This document shows positions 26,004 to 34,448 of a stretch of DNA of 61,944 nucleotides, in pieces. Source of the stretch: Thermodesulfobacteriota bacterium (GTDB taxonomy: Bacteria; Desulfobacterota; BSN033; UBA1163). The translations under genes and the position numbers were made by a program. The DNA lies in contig JAOAHX010000003.1 of the NCBI GenBank assembly GCA_026415035.1, positions 160,320 to 222,263 on the forward strand, read 5' to 3'. A model generated the notes under the pieces. The model worked only from the letters and a program-made list of their open reading frames with translations, was not told the DNA's origin and did not search any database. The stretch's first letter is position 1; each line of letters opens with the position of its first letter.

Positions 26004-27182
26004 TTAGCCCCCGATCTTTGACAGGAGGAAAGGAGGCTCCACCTCCTGAAGAAGCCTTCTGGCGATGATGAGCCGCATGATCTGGGCCGTTCCCTCGTAG
26101 ATCTGGATCACCTTCGCATCCCTCATCAATTTCTCGACGGGGTGCCACTTCGTATATCCCATCCCCCCATAGATCTGAACCGCGTCGGTTGTCACCTTCA
26201 TAGCCATGTCCGAGGCAAAGGCCTTCGCCATGGCCGCCTCCTTTGAGTTGGGCATCCCTCGATCGGCGAGCCATGCGGCCTTGTAGACCAGAAGCCTTGC
26301 CGCCTCGATCCCCATCGCCATCTCCGCGAGCATGAATTGAACGGCCTGGTGCTGGGCGATCGGGACTCCGAATTGAACCCTCTTTTTGGCATAACGGGTG
26401 GCCAATTCCAAGGCGGTCCTGGCAAGCCCGACCGCTCCCGAGGCGATCATGGGCCGGGTGAGGTCGAGGGCGATCATCGCCTTCTTAAAGCCATCCTCTT
26501 CCCCTCCCAAAAGGTTCTCCCTGGGGACCCTCACCTCCCGAAAGAAGACGGGCGTCGTGTTCGAGGCCCGCTGCCCCATCTTGTCGATGGGCTTTCCAGG
26601 GCTCACCCCTTTAAGTTCGGATGGGACGATGAGGCAGATGATCCCCTTATGCCTCTTGCTCGGATCGGTCGTTGCGAAGACGAGGTAGAGGTTGGCCACG
26701 CCCCCATTGGTAATCCACATCTTGTTCCCGTTGAGGAGGTAGTGATCCCCAGCGTTAACGGCCGTGGTCTTCATGGAGGCCGGGTCGGAGCCGACCGTCA
26801 CCTCGCTCAGGCAGTAGGAGGCCAGGCTGAATCGGGAGCAGAAGGGCCTGAGAAACCTCTCCTTCTGGTCAGGGGTTCCGAACCGGATGATGGGGTAGAG
26901 GGCCAACGTGCTGACGAAGATCGAGACATAGATCCCCATGCAACCCGCGGCCAACTCCTCCGACATGATGCAGGTATCGAGCACGCCCAATCCCTGTCCC
27001 CCATACTCCCTCGGAACGAGGGGAGTGAGATAGCCCTCCTGGTGGGCCTGTCTCATGACATCGATGGGAAAGGTGCCCTCCCGATCGTGTCGTTCGGCCA
27101 CGGGAAGGATGACCTCCTCAGCGAAGCGCCTCGCCTTCGCCTGGAGCTCCTTCTGTTCCTCGCTCAGTTCGAAGCCGATCAT
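26004..27182 (-). CDS. Acyl-CoA dehydrogenase
   Basis: A 392-residue flavoenzyme that oxidises acyl-CoA to 2-enoyl-CoA and normally passes electrons to ETF. The family's blocks are YCLSEVTVGSDPASMKT, NGNKMWITNGGVANLYLVF and IYGGMGYTKWHPVEKL followed by IYEGTAQIMR, whose Glu is the catalytic base of short/medium-chain enzymes. It overlaps the 3-hydroxyacyl-CoA dehydrogenase gene by ATGA, so both act in one fatty-acid or butyryl-CoA pathway. Chain length is not decided by sequence. Confidence 0.93.
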   Translation of the reverse strand: MIGFELSEEQKELQAKARRFAEEVILPVAERHDREGTFPIDVMRQAHQEGYLTPLVPREYGGQGLGVLDTCIMSEELAAGCMGIYVSIFVSTLALYPIIRFGTPDQKERFLRPFCSRFSLASYCLSEVTVGSDPASMKTTAVNAGDHYLLNGNKMWITNGGVANLYLVFATTDPSKRHKGIICLIVPSELKGVSPGKPIDKMGQRASNTTPVFFREVRVPRENLLGGEEDGFKKAMIALDLTRPMIASGAVGLARTALELATRYAKKRVQFGVPIAQHQAVQFMLAEMAMGIEAARLLVYKAAWLADRGMPNSKEAAMAKAFASDMAMKVTTDAVQIYGGMGYTKWHPVEKLMRDAKVIQIYEGTAQIMRLIIARRLLQEVEPPFLLSKIGG

Positions 27183-28048
27183 CGTCTCCCTCCCTCGTAG
27201 CGGTAGAATCCCCTTCCGGTCTTGACGCCTAAATATCCTGCATCCACATACTGCTGGAGGAGCGGACAGGGCCGGTACTTATCCCCAAAGCCCTCCTGGA
27301 GGACCTTCATCACGGAGAGAACCGTATCGAGCCCCACGAAGTCTGCCAGCTCCAGCGGCCCCATCGGATGGTTGGCGCCCATCTTCATGATGGCGTCGAT
27401 CTCCTCGGCCTTCCCCAGGCCTTCGTAGAGGGCGTAGATGGCCTCGTTCATGTAGCTGAAGATCAGACGGCTCGAGACGAAGCCCGGAAAATCGGCCGCC
27501 TCCAGGGGGGTCTTTCCCAGCTTCAGGCTCAACTCCTTCGTGATCTGAAAGGTCTCTTCCGAGGTCGCAAGCCCCCGGATGATCTCGATCAGCTTCATCA
27601 CCGGCGCTGGGTTGAAGAAGTGCATCCCGATGACCCGATCGGGATGATGGGTCACCGAGGCGATCTTCGTAATCGGGATCGAGGAGGTGTTGCTCGCCAG
27701 GATGGCCTGGCGCGGGATCACCTCTTCGAGCCTTTTAAAAATCTCCCACTTTAAAGGGAGATGTTCCGTGGCCGCCTCGATGACGAAATCGCATCGAGAA
27801 AGATCCCCGATCTCCACCGTCGTGGAAAGTCTCTGAAGACACCTCTCCTTCTCCTCCTGGGCCATCTTTCCCTTCTCGACCCTCCTTGCCAGGTCGGCCA
27901 CGATCCTCCCCTTTCCCTTCTCGAGTGCCTCCTGGGTGACATCCCGCATCACGACCTCATATCCCGAGGTGAGCGCCACCACGGCGATGCCGCTGCCCAT
28001 CTGGCCTGCTCCGACCACTCCGATCCTCTTGATCTCCATCTCCATCAC
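27179..28048 (-). CDS. hbd: 3-hydroxyacyl-CoA (3-hydroxybutyryl-CoA) dehydrogenase
   Basis: A 289-residue NAD(H)-dependent dehydrogenase. The Rossmann motif GVVGAGQMGSGIA is at the N-terminus, and IGMHFFNPAPVMKLIEIIRG carries the catalytic His. The C-terminal helical domain has NHPMGPLELADFVGLDT. The length is that of stand-alone Hbd enzymes rather than FadB fusions. It is first in a two-gene unit with the acyl-CoA dehydrogenase. The direction (beta-oxidation or reduction) cannot be told. Confidence 0.93.
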   Translation of the reverse strand: MMEMEIKRIGVVGAGQMGSGIAVVALTSGYEVVMRDVTQEALEKGKGRIVADLARRVEKGKMAQEEKERCLQRLSTTVEIGDLSRCDFVIEAATEHLPLKWEIFKRLEEVIPRQAILASNTSSIPITKIASVTHHPDRVIGMHFFNPAPVMKLIEIIRGLATSEETFQITKELSLKLGKTPLEAADFPGFVSSRLIFSYMNEAIYALYEGLGKAEEIDAIMKMGANHPMGPLELADFVGLDTVLSVMKVLQEGFGDKYRPCPLLQQYVDAGYLGVKTGRGFYRYEGGRR

Positions 28049-28115
28049 CCCTTTTTACGTTTTTTAGGAATTATAACCCGGCTACAACGAATTCAAAACC
28101 GTCCGCTTTGGAAGG

Positions 28116-28144
28116 TTGCGGAAGAGGCCCCTCTTTGTTATATT
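28116..28144 (+). promoter_or_regulatory. Possible promoter with internal inverted repeat, cytochrome P460 gene
   Basis: TTGCGG (28116-28121), 17-nt spacer, TATATT (28139-28144). The spacer contains the inverted repeat AAGAGG-CC-CCTCTT (28122-28135), placed where a repressor would block RNA polymerase. The -35 match is weak; the -10 match and spacing are good. It would start the respiratory block at 28194 onward. Confidence 0.4.
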
Positions 28145-28193
28145 GATTTCATTTATTGGGGGGAAAAATCTGTAAAGAAAGAGGGAAAAGAAG

Positions 28194-28682
28194 ATGAGAA
28201 AAAGGATGGTGGGGTTATTATTCATTTTTTTGTTCCTTGGAACCCTCGGGGTCTACGCCCAGGAAAAGGCGAAAGTGGCCTATCCGGAAGGTTACCGGGA
28301 TTGGACCCACGTGAAGTCGATGCTCATCTTCGACCCCAAACACCCTCTCTTCAACTCCTTCGGCGGGATCCATCACATCTATGTCAACAAAAAAGGGCTG
28401 GAAGCTTATAAGAAGGGCGGGGCCTTCCCGGATGGCGCCGTCATCGTCTTCGATCTCTTGGAGGCAACGGTCGATCAAGGAGCCTATGTGGAAGGGCCAA
28501 GGAAATTCATCGGCGTCATGCAGAAGGACTCGAAAAAATTCAAAGAGACCGGCGGTTGGGGATTCGAGGCCTTCGAAAAGGATACGAAAAAATCCTTCGT
28601 GAAAGACGGGGGCAAGAGCTGCTACGACTGCCACCTCGGCCAGAAGGAAAAGGATTACGTCTTTTCGAAGTATCGTCCCTGA
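28194..28682 (+). CDS. Cytochrome P460-family c-type heme protein
   Basis: A 162-residue exported protein. The signal peptide spans about residues 1-22. The body has HVKSMLIFDPKHPLFNSFGG and YKKGGAFPDGAVIVFDLLE, typical of the P460 fold, and the single heme motif CYDCH is at residues 143-147. Cytochromes P460 oxidise hydroxylamine or bind NO, but many relatives have unknown function. Its place just before SCO and the oxidase genes suggests electron transfer or protection of the oxidase from NO; this is inference. Confidence 0.85.
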   Translation: MRKRMVGLLFIFLFLGTLGVYAQEKAKVAYPEGYRDWTHVKSMLIFDPKHPLFNSFGGIHHIYVNKKGLEAYKKGGAFPDGAVIVFDLLEATVDQGAYVEGPRKFIGVMQKDSKKFKETGGWGFEAFEKDTKKSFVKDGGKSCYDCHLGQKEKDYVFSKYRP

Positions 28683-28746
28683 AGGGCCTTCATTCTTCGA
28701 CAAGGGGAGATTGAATCCTTAAGGGAGCGGGAGTCGTTTAAATCGT

Positions 28747-29571
28747 ATGTCTGTTCAAGGGGGAGGTGGCCTCTTTTTTGCGATACTCTTGGGGTTCGTT
28801 TTCATCCTCCCTCCCTCCCTCCTTTTTTCTCATACCGACCATCCCCCACAAACGCCTGTGGCCCCACCGGGGGTAGGGATCGACGAAAAACTGGGTCAGG
28901 CGCTCCCTCTCCATCTCGCCTTTAATGACGAAACAGGAAGGCCCGTCACCCTGAAAGAGGTGATCCATAAACCCACGATCTTTACGCCCGTCTTTTACGC
29001 CTGCCCTGACGTCTGTAACTTCCTCCTCTCCAACCTCGCCAGCGCCCTCAACCGTCTGCCTTCCACTCCGGGCGAGGACTACCTCGTCCTCTCCGTAAGT
29101 TTCGATGAGACCGAAACGCCCCAGCTCGCCTCCGAGAAGAAGGGGCTCTATCTCAAGATGATCGAAAGGCCCTTTCCGGAGACGGCCTGGAGGTTTTTGA
29201 CGGGCGAGAAGGAGAACATCCTTCGGTTGACCGATGCCGCGGGGTTCCATTTCAGACGGGAAGGGAAGAATTTCCTCCACCCTGTTGCCGTGATCGTCCT
29301 CTCTCCTGAAGGGAAGATCACCCGGTATCTTTACGGTACCGAAATCCTTCCCTTCGATTTGAGGATGGCCCTCCTCGAGGCCTCTGAGGGAAGGACCGGC
29401 CCGACCATCGCCAAGGTCCTGAGGTTCTGTTTCAGTTACGATCCGAAGGGTCGCCGGTATGTCTTCAATACTTTAAAAATCACGGGGATCGTCACGTTGA
29501 CCTTTGCTCTGTCCTTCGTCCTCTTCCTCTTCTGGAGAGGGAGGAAGAGAAGGGCCTCGAAGGCGGATTAA
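28747..29571 (+). CDS. SCO-family copper chaperone
   Basis: A 274-residue membrane-anchored protein of the SCO1/SenC family that helps assemble the CuA centre of cytochrome c oxidase. The thioredoxin fold carries the copper motif CPDVC (Cys86, Cys90) and the distal His in FLHPVAVIVL. An N-terminal signal or anchor and a C-terminal hydrophobic helix (FALSFVLFLFW) with a basic tail suggest two membrane segments. It directly precedes ctaD, which fits its role. Confidence 0.9.
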   Translation: MSVQGGGGLFFAILLGFVFILPPSLLFSHTDHPPQTPVAPPGVGIDEKLGQALPLHLAFNDETGRPVTLKEVIHKPTIFTPVFYACPDVCNFLLSNLASALNRLPSTPGEDYLVLSVSFDETETPQLASEKKGLYLKMIERPFPETAWRFLTGEKENILRLTDAAGFHFRREGKNFLHPVAVIVLSPEGKITRYLYGTEILPFDLRMALLEASEGRTGPTIAKVLRFCFSYDPKGRRYVFNTLKITGIVTLTFALSFVLFLFWRGRKRRASKAD

Positions 29572-29575
29572 TTTT

Positions 29576-31162
29576 ATGAAGAGTTTTTACGAAGAGGAAG
29601 GGAGATTTAAAGGGATCGGGGCCTGGATCTTCTCCACTGACCATAAGCGGATCGGATTGCTCTACCTCGTCTCGATCCTCTCCTTCTACGGGGTCGGAGT
29701 CCTCTTGGGCTTTCTCATGCGGCTCGAACTGATCGCGCCCGGTCCCACGGTGATGAGGCCCCAGACCTACAATGCCATCTTCACCCTCCACGGCGTCATC
29801 ATGATCTTTCTCTTCGTCATCCCGGGGATTCCGGCCATCTTCGGGAACTTCTTCCTTCCCATCCAGATCGGCGCAAGGGATGTGGCCTTTCCGAAAATCA
29901 ACCTCCTCTCCTGGTGGGTCTACATGCTCGGGGCTGCCTTAGCCCTCCTCTCCCTTTTTACGGGCGGGGGTCCCATCGACACCGGCTGGACCTTCTATGT
30001 CCCTTACAGTCTGAGGACACCCGTCAACGTCCCCCTGGCCGTCCTTGGCGTCTTCGTCCTCGGATTCTCGTCGATCCTGACCGGGATCAACTTCGTGACC
30101 ACGACCCATCAGCTCCGGGCACCCGGGATGAGTTGGTTCCGCCTTCCCCTCTTCGTCTGGGGGATCTATGCCACGGCTTGGATCCAGATCCTCGTCACGC
30201 CCGTGGTGGGGATCACCCTCCTCCTCACCCTGATGGAGCGGTTGATGGGCGTGGGCGTCTTCGACCCGACCAAGGGAGGGGATCCCCTTCTCTACCAGCA
30301 CCTCTTCTGGATCTACTCTCATCCAGCGGTCTACATCATGATCCTTCCGGCCATGGGGATCATCTCGGAGATCCTTCCGGTCTTCGCCCGGAGGACGATC
30401 TTCGGGTACAAGGCCATCGCCTTCTCCAGCCTCGCCATCGCCCTTGTGGGCTCCTTCGTCTGGGGACACCACATGTTCGTGAGCGGCCAGAGCGACGTGG
30501 CCTCCGTCGTCTTCTCGCTCTTGACCTTCTTGGTGGCCGTCCCGAGTGGCGTGAAGGTCTTCAACTGGGTCGCCACGCTCTACAAGGGTTCGATCGAGGT
30601 CGCCCCGCCCTTCCTCTTCGCCCTCAGTTTCATCTTCCTCTTCGCCATTGGCGGTCTGACCGGCCTCTTCCAGGGAGCCCTCGCCACGGACGTCCACCTC
30701 CACGACACCTACTGGGTGGTGGGACACTTCCATTACGTCATCTTCGGCGGGACGGGCTTTGCCATCTTCGCCGCGCTCCACTACTGGTTTCCGAAGATGT
30801 TCGGAAGGATGTATCATAAAAAGGTTCCCTATGTCGCATGGGCCCTCCTCTTTTCCGGATTTAACCTGCTCTACTTCCCGATGCTCCTTCTGGGCTGGCA
30901 AGGGATGCCGAGGAGGTACTACGACTACCTCCCTCAGTTCCATTCTTTTCAGCTCATTTCTACGATCGGTTCCTGGATCCTGATCGGAGGGCTGATTCTG
31001 ATGTTCGGAAACCTCCTCCGCTCCCTCTTCAAAGGGGAGAGGGCGGAGGAAAATCCATGGGGAGGGGCCACGCTCGAATGGCAGATCCCCTCGCCTCCCC
31101 CGAAGGAAAACTTCGAGACCATCCCCCATGTGGAGACCGGACCCTATGAGTTTAGAAGATAG
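29576..31162 (+). CDS. ctaD: Cytochrome c oxidase subunit I (heme-copper oxidase, A2-like)
   Basis: The catalytic subunit, 528 residues with 12 helices; reduces O2 and pumps protons. Heme and CuB ligands are seen in FTLHGVIM, SHPAVY, WGHHMFVSG and HDTYWVVGHFHYV. The K/D-channel helix reads YSHPAVY, with no Glu after His-Pro; this Tyr-Ser form marks the A2 type. I start at the ATG at 29576, just after the SCO stop, because it gives the family N-terminus WIFSTDHKRIG; the longer frame overlaps the SCO gene. Confidence 0.95.
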   Translation: MKSFYEEEGRFKGIGAWIFSTDHKRIGLLYLVSILSFYGVGVLLGFLMRLELIAPGPTVMRPQTYNAIFTLHGVIMIFLFVIPGIPAIFGNFFLPIQIGARDVAFPKINLLSWWVYMLGAALALLSLFTGGGPIDTGWTFYVPYSLRTPVNVPLAVLGVFVLGFSSILTGINFVTTTHQLRAPGMSWFRLPLFVWGIYATAWIQILVTPVVGITLLLTLMERLMGVGVFDPTKGGDPLLYQHLFWIYSHPAVYIMILPAMGIISEILPVFARRTIFGYKAIAFSSLAIALVGSFVWGHHMFVSGQSDVASVVFSLLTFLVAVPSGVKVFNWVATLYKGSIEVAPPFLFALSFIFLFAIGGLTGLFQGALATDVHLHDTYWVVGHFHYVIFGGTGFAIFAALHYWFPKMFGRMYHKKVPYVAWALLFSGFNLLYFPMLLLGWQGMPRRYYDYLPQFHSFQLISTIGSWILIGGLILMFGNLLRSLFKGERAEENPWGGATLEWQIPSPPPKENFETIPHVETGPYEFRR

Positions 31163-31745
31163 AGAGGAGATCGGCTCGACCCTCGGGATGTGGCTCTTCC
31201 TCCTTTCGGAGGTCCTCCTTTTCGGAGGGCTCTTCATCCTCTACTCGGTCTACCGTTTCAACCACTCCCATATCTTCCATCTCTCCGCCGAAGCCCTCGA
31301 TCGCCCCATCGGCGCCCTCAATACGGTCATCCTCCTCACCAGCAGCCTGACCATGGCCCTCTCCATCTTCTTCTTAAAAAAGGGGCAGACGCGAAGCTCC
31401 CTCACCTTTCTCGCCCTGACCATCTCCTTAGGGTGCCTCTTCCTCCTCATCAAGGCGATCGAATGGTCATCCAAGATTCATCACGGGGTCTTTCCCAATG
31501 CGCCGGCCCTTCTCGAAAGGGAGCGGGGGGAGGTCCTCTTCTACGGCCTCTACTATTCGATGACAGGCCTTCACGGCCTCCATGTCCTCGTCGGTGTGGG
31601 TGTCCTTATCGTCATGGCCTTCTTGATCGTCAGGGGAAGGGTGAACCCCCAAAGGTTCCTCCCTCTCGAAAATGCAGGGCTCTACTGGCACCTGGTCGAT
31701 ATCCTATGGGTCTTTCTCTTCCCCCTCTTCTATTTGATCACCTGA
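31146..31745 (+). CDS. ctaE: Cytochrome c oxidase subunit III
   Basis: A 199-residue membrane protein of five helices, the short form of subunit III usual in caa3 oxidases. Landmarks are GMWLFLLSEVLLFGGLFILY and YYSMTGLHGLHVLVGVGVL, with ENAGLYWHLVDILWVFLFPL at the C-terminus. I start it at the ATG at 31146, which overlaps ctaD by 17 nt. It stabilises subunit I and its proton uptake. Confidence 0.94.
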   Translation: MSLEDREEIGSTLGMWLFLLSEVLLFGGLFILYSVYRFNHSHIFHLSAEALDRPIGALNTVILLTSSLTMALSIFFLKKGQTRSSLTFLALTISLGCLFLLIKAIEWSSKIHHGVFPNAPALLERERGEVLFYGLYYSMTGLHGLHVLVGVGVLIVMAFLIVRGRVNPQRFLPLENAGLYWHLVDILWVFLFPLFYLIT

Positions 31746-31761
31746 GCGGAGGAAGGTCGGA

Positions 31762-32022
31762 GTGGAGACTTACGTGCGGGTTTGGTTGATCCTCATCGTC
31801 CTCACCGGGCTTGCCGTCTCCACGGCAGGGATGGATATAGGGAAAGGGGGACTGGTCCTCGCCCTTTTCATCGCCTTCGTCAAATCGGGTCTGATCCTCA
31901 ACTACTTCATGCATCTCAGGGAAGGGAAGAAGATCCGGTTGATCCGGTGGATGATCCCGGGGATTTTGGCCCTTTTGGTCCTCTTCATCGGCATCACCTT
32001 TCTCGATATCGCTCTACGTTAG
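31762..32022 (+). CDS. ctaF: Cytochrome c oxidase subunit IV
   Basis: A small membrane protein of 86 residues with two or three helices, matching the prokaryotic subunit IV family (LVLALFIAFVKSGLILNYFMHLREG). It starts with GTG at 31762 behind GGAGGAAGG and lies between ctaE and ctaC. Its role is structural. Confidence 0.85.
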   Translation: METYVRVWLILIVLTGLAVSTAGMDIGKGGLVLALFIAFVKSGLILNYFMHLREGKKIRLIRWMIPGILALLVLFIGITFLDIALR

Positions 32023-32045
32023 ACGTTTGATCGCTTGGGGAGATC

Positions 32046-32975
32046 ATGGTCCGCGGCTTGACAGGCCTTTCCGAAGAGATCGTTCAGAGCGTCTTCCTCT
32101 ACATCGCGGTGATCTCCATCGCCATCCTGGTCCTGATCACCTCCCTCATGATTTACTTCACCTATCGATACCACCGGAGGAGGAACCCGAACCCCCGAGA
32201 CATCCGGGGAAACCTCTGGCTCGAGATCCTCTGGACCGTCGTCCCCACCCTCCTCGTGCTCTCCATGTTCTATTATGGATGGACGGGGTTCCATGCCCTG
32301 AGGAAGGTGCCGGAAGGGGCCCTCAAGGTAAAGGTGAGCGCCCGGACCTGGTCCTGGCTCTTCGAATATGAGAACGGCCTGAAAACGACCGAACTCTTCA
32401 TTCCAGAAGGGAGGCCCGTTCACCTCCGGCTCTCCTCCCTCGATGTGATCCACAGTTTTTACATCCCGGCCTTCCGGGTCAAACAGGATGCCGTGCCGGG
32501 CATGACGACCTCCCTCTGGTTCAGGGCGAAAGAGGCCGGAACCTACGACGTCCTCTGCGCCGAATACTGTGGCCAACAGCATGCCTACATGCTCACAAAG
32601 GTGAGGGTCCTCAAGGAGGAGGAGTTTAATCGCTGGTACGAAGATAAAGGAAAGGAACTGGAAAAGGAGAGGCGGGCAGGCCTTCCAAGAGGGGAGCGTC
32701 TGATCCTCGAGAAAGGGTGCCTCGCCTGCCACAGCACCGACGGAACGCCCAGGGTGGGGCCGACCCTCAAGGGCATCTTCGGAAAGACCGTGACCGTCAT
32801 CACGGAGGGAAAGGAGAGGCAGGTCCGGGTCGACGAGGCCTATCTCCTCAGGTCGCTGCTCGAACCGAACGCCGATCTGGTCAAGGGGTTCCAGCCCATC
32901 ATGCCCAGCCAGAAGGGCATCTCGACCGAAGAAGAGCTAAAGGAACTGGTCCGGTATATGAAGGAGCTGAAATGA
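32046..32975 (+). CDS. ctaC: Cytochrome c oxidase subunit II with fused cytochrome c domain (caa3 type)
   Basis: A 309-residue subunit with two N-terminal helices, a cupredoxin domain with the CuA ligands HSFYIPAFRVKQD and CAEYCGQQHAYM, and a C-terminal cytochrome c domain with CLACH and a Met ligand in QPIMPSQKG. The fusion makes this a caa3 oxidase, fed directly by a cytochrome rather than needing a free one. Electrons probably come from the ACIII-like complex encoded next to it. No lipoprotein signal was seen. Confidence 0.95.
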   Translation: MVRGLTGLSEEIVQSVFLYIAVISIAILVLITSLMIYFTYRYHRRRNPNPRDIRGNLWLEILWTVVPTLLVLSMFYYGWTGFHALRKVPEGALKVKVSARTWSWLFEYENGLKTTELFIPEGRPVHLRLSSLDVIHSFYIPAFRVKQDAVPGMTTSLWFRAKEAGTYDVLCAEYCGQQHAYMLTKVRVLKEEEFNRWYEDKGKELEKERRAGLPRGERLILEKGCLACHSTDGTPRVGPTLKGIFGKTVTVITEGKERQVRVDEAYLLRSLLEPNADLVKGFQPIMPSQKGISTEEELKELVRYMKELK

Positions 32976-33847
32976 GGTCCATGCTCGCCCTTCTCTCCCT
33001 GTTGGCTGATCTCACGAAGTGGAAACTCTCTCTCTTCGTCGCCCTCTCCGCGGCCACAGGTTACCTTCTGGCCGATCGGACAACCCCATTGGAGATGGTC
33101 CCGATGCTTCTGGCCACCTTTCTTCTCGCCTCGGGCGCCTCAGGCCTCAACCAGTACCAGGAAAGAAGGGAGGATGGTTTGATGGAGAGGACGAAAGGCC
33201 GGCCCATTCCTTCGGGAAGGCTCTCTCCTGAGGCGGGCCTATTGATCTCCATCCTCCTCCTCTTCTTCGGGTCAATCTCGCTCCTGTTGGCCGCAACATG
33301 GAAAACCTTCCTTTTGGCCATGTCGGCGCTGTTTCTCTATAACGCCGTCTACACACCTCTGAAGAAGAGGACGCTCCTTGCCATCGTTCCAGGGGCATGG
33401 GTCGGAGCCATCCCTCCTGCCATGGGCTGGACGTCGGGAGGCGGGGGCATCGAACCCCAGATCTTGGCCCTCTGCACCTTCCTCTTCCTCTGGCAGTTTC
33501 CCCACACCTATTTTCTGCTTCAGAGCTATCGAAAGGACTACCTGAAGGCCGGCTTCGCCCCTCTCCTTCAAAGGGGGGAGGATCTCCTGCCGGAGAAGGT
33601 TCTTTGGGTCTGGATCATGGCCACGGTGGTCTCGAGCCTCCTCATCCCATTTTTTGGGAGCGATCCTTCCCTCTGGAACCTTTTCGTCCTCACCTCGCTG
33701 GGTCTCCTCCTCATCTACAAGACGACGAGGAGGCTCCTTTTCGGGGTTCCGAGAGGCTCTTTGCGTTTCGCCTTTCGAGCGGTTAATCTTTATATGTTGT
33801 CCGTGTTGTTGCTTCTGAATCTGGACCGGATCGTCAGGATCGGCTAA
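32972..33847 (+). CDS. ctaB: Protoheme IX farnesyltransferase (heme O synthase)
   Basis: A 291-residue polytopic UbiA-superfamily protein that makes heme O from heme B for the adjacent oxidase. The first Asp/Glu-rich prenyl-binding motif is NQYQERREDGLMERTKGRP, and YTPLKKRT is a family hallmark. It begins with an ATGA overlap with ctaC. No ctaA (heme A synthase) is next to it. Confidence 0.92.
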   Translation: MRSMLALLSLLADLTKWKLSLFVALSAATGYLLADRTTPLEMVPMLLATFLLASGASGLNQYQERREDGLMERTKGRPIPSGRLSPEAGLLISILLLFFGSISLLLAATWKTFLLAMSALFLYNAVYTPLKKRTLLAIVPGAWVGAIPPAMGWTSGGGGIEPQILALCTFLFLWQFPHTYFLLQSYRKDYLKAGFAPLLQRGEDLLPEKVLWVWIMATVVSSLLIPFFGSDPSLWNLFVLTSLGLLLIYKTTRRLLFGVPRGSLRFAFRAVNLYMLSVLLLLNLDRIVRIG

Positions 33848-33859
33848 GTCGACCTTTCC

Positions 33860-34411
33860 ATGAGAAAAAAGATCGGGATCCTCCTCGGCCTCCTCCTCTT
33901 CCTCCTTCTCTCCATCGTGGTCTACCACCGCCTTCAGGTTCAGACGAAAAAGGCCTTCTTCGCCCTCTTCCCGATCTTCTCCTACGCCTCGGTCCCGCAA
34001 CCCGTCCTCTTCAATCACCCCATCCACAAAGAGAGGGCCAACCTCGACTGCACCTTCTGCCATCGCTACGTGGAGAGTCACCGGGTGGCAGGAATCCCCA
34101 ACATTGACCTCTGTCGGGCCTGCCACTCCACGGAGGCCCTCAGCAAAAGGGCAGAGGCCCTCAAAGTGGTCAAGTACGTCCAAGCGAACCGACCCATCCC
34201 CTGGAAGAGGATGTACGAGATGCCCAAATTCGTCGTCTTCCCCCACTGGGTCCATGTCCAGAACGGGGTGGAATGCGCCGTCTGCCATGGCCTGACGGCG
34301 ATCAAAGAGAGGCCGGTCAAGATGGTCGATCGAAACTATATGGATTGGTGCCTCGACTGCCATCGGAGGAGAAATGCCAGCATCGACTGCTATGCTTGTC
34401 ACTCCAGCTGA
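33860..34411 (+). CDS. Membrane-anchored pentaheme cytochrome c (ActA-like)
   Basis: A 183-residue protein with an N-terminal hydrophobic helix (residues 6-22) and five CxxCH motifs: CTFCH, CRACH, CAVCH, CLDCH and CYACH. Pentaheme plus a single anchor is the layout of ActA of Alternative Complex III and of related multiheme subunits of CISM complexes. It starts 12 nt after ctaB and heads the ACIII-like gene group. It likely takes electrons from the iron-sulfur subunit and passes them to a monoheme cytochrome or the oxidase. Confidence 0.88.
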   Translation: MRKKIGILLGLLLFLLLSIVVYHRLQVQTKKAFFALFPIFSYASVPQPVLFNHPIHKERANLDCTFCHRYVESHRVAGIPNIDLCRACHSTEALSKRAEALKVVKYVQANRPIPWKRMYEMPKFVVFPHWVHVQNGVECAVCHGLTAIKERPVKMVDRNYMDWCLDCHRRRNASIDCYACHSS

Positions 34412-34448
34412 TCGTTGGAAGGAAACGGGCCATAATTAATCTCGAACC

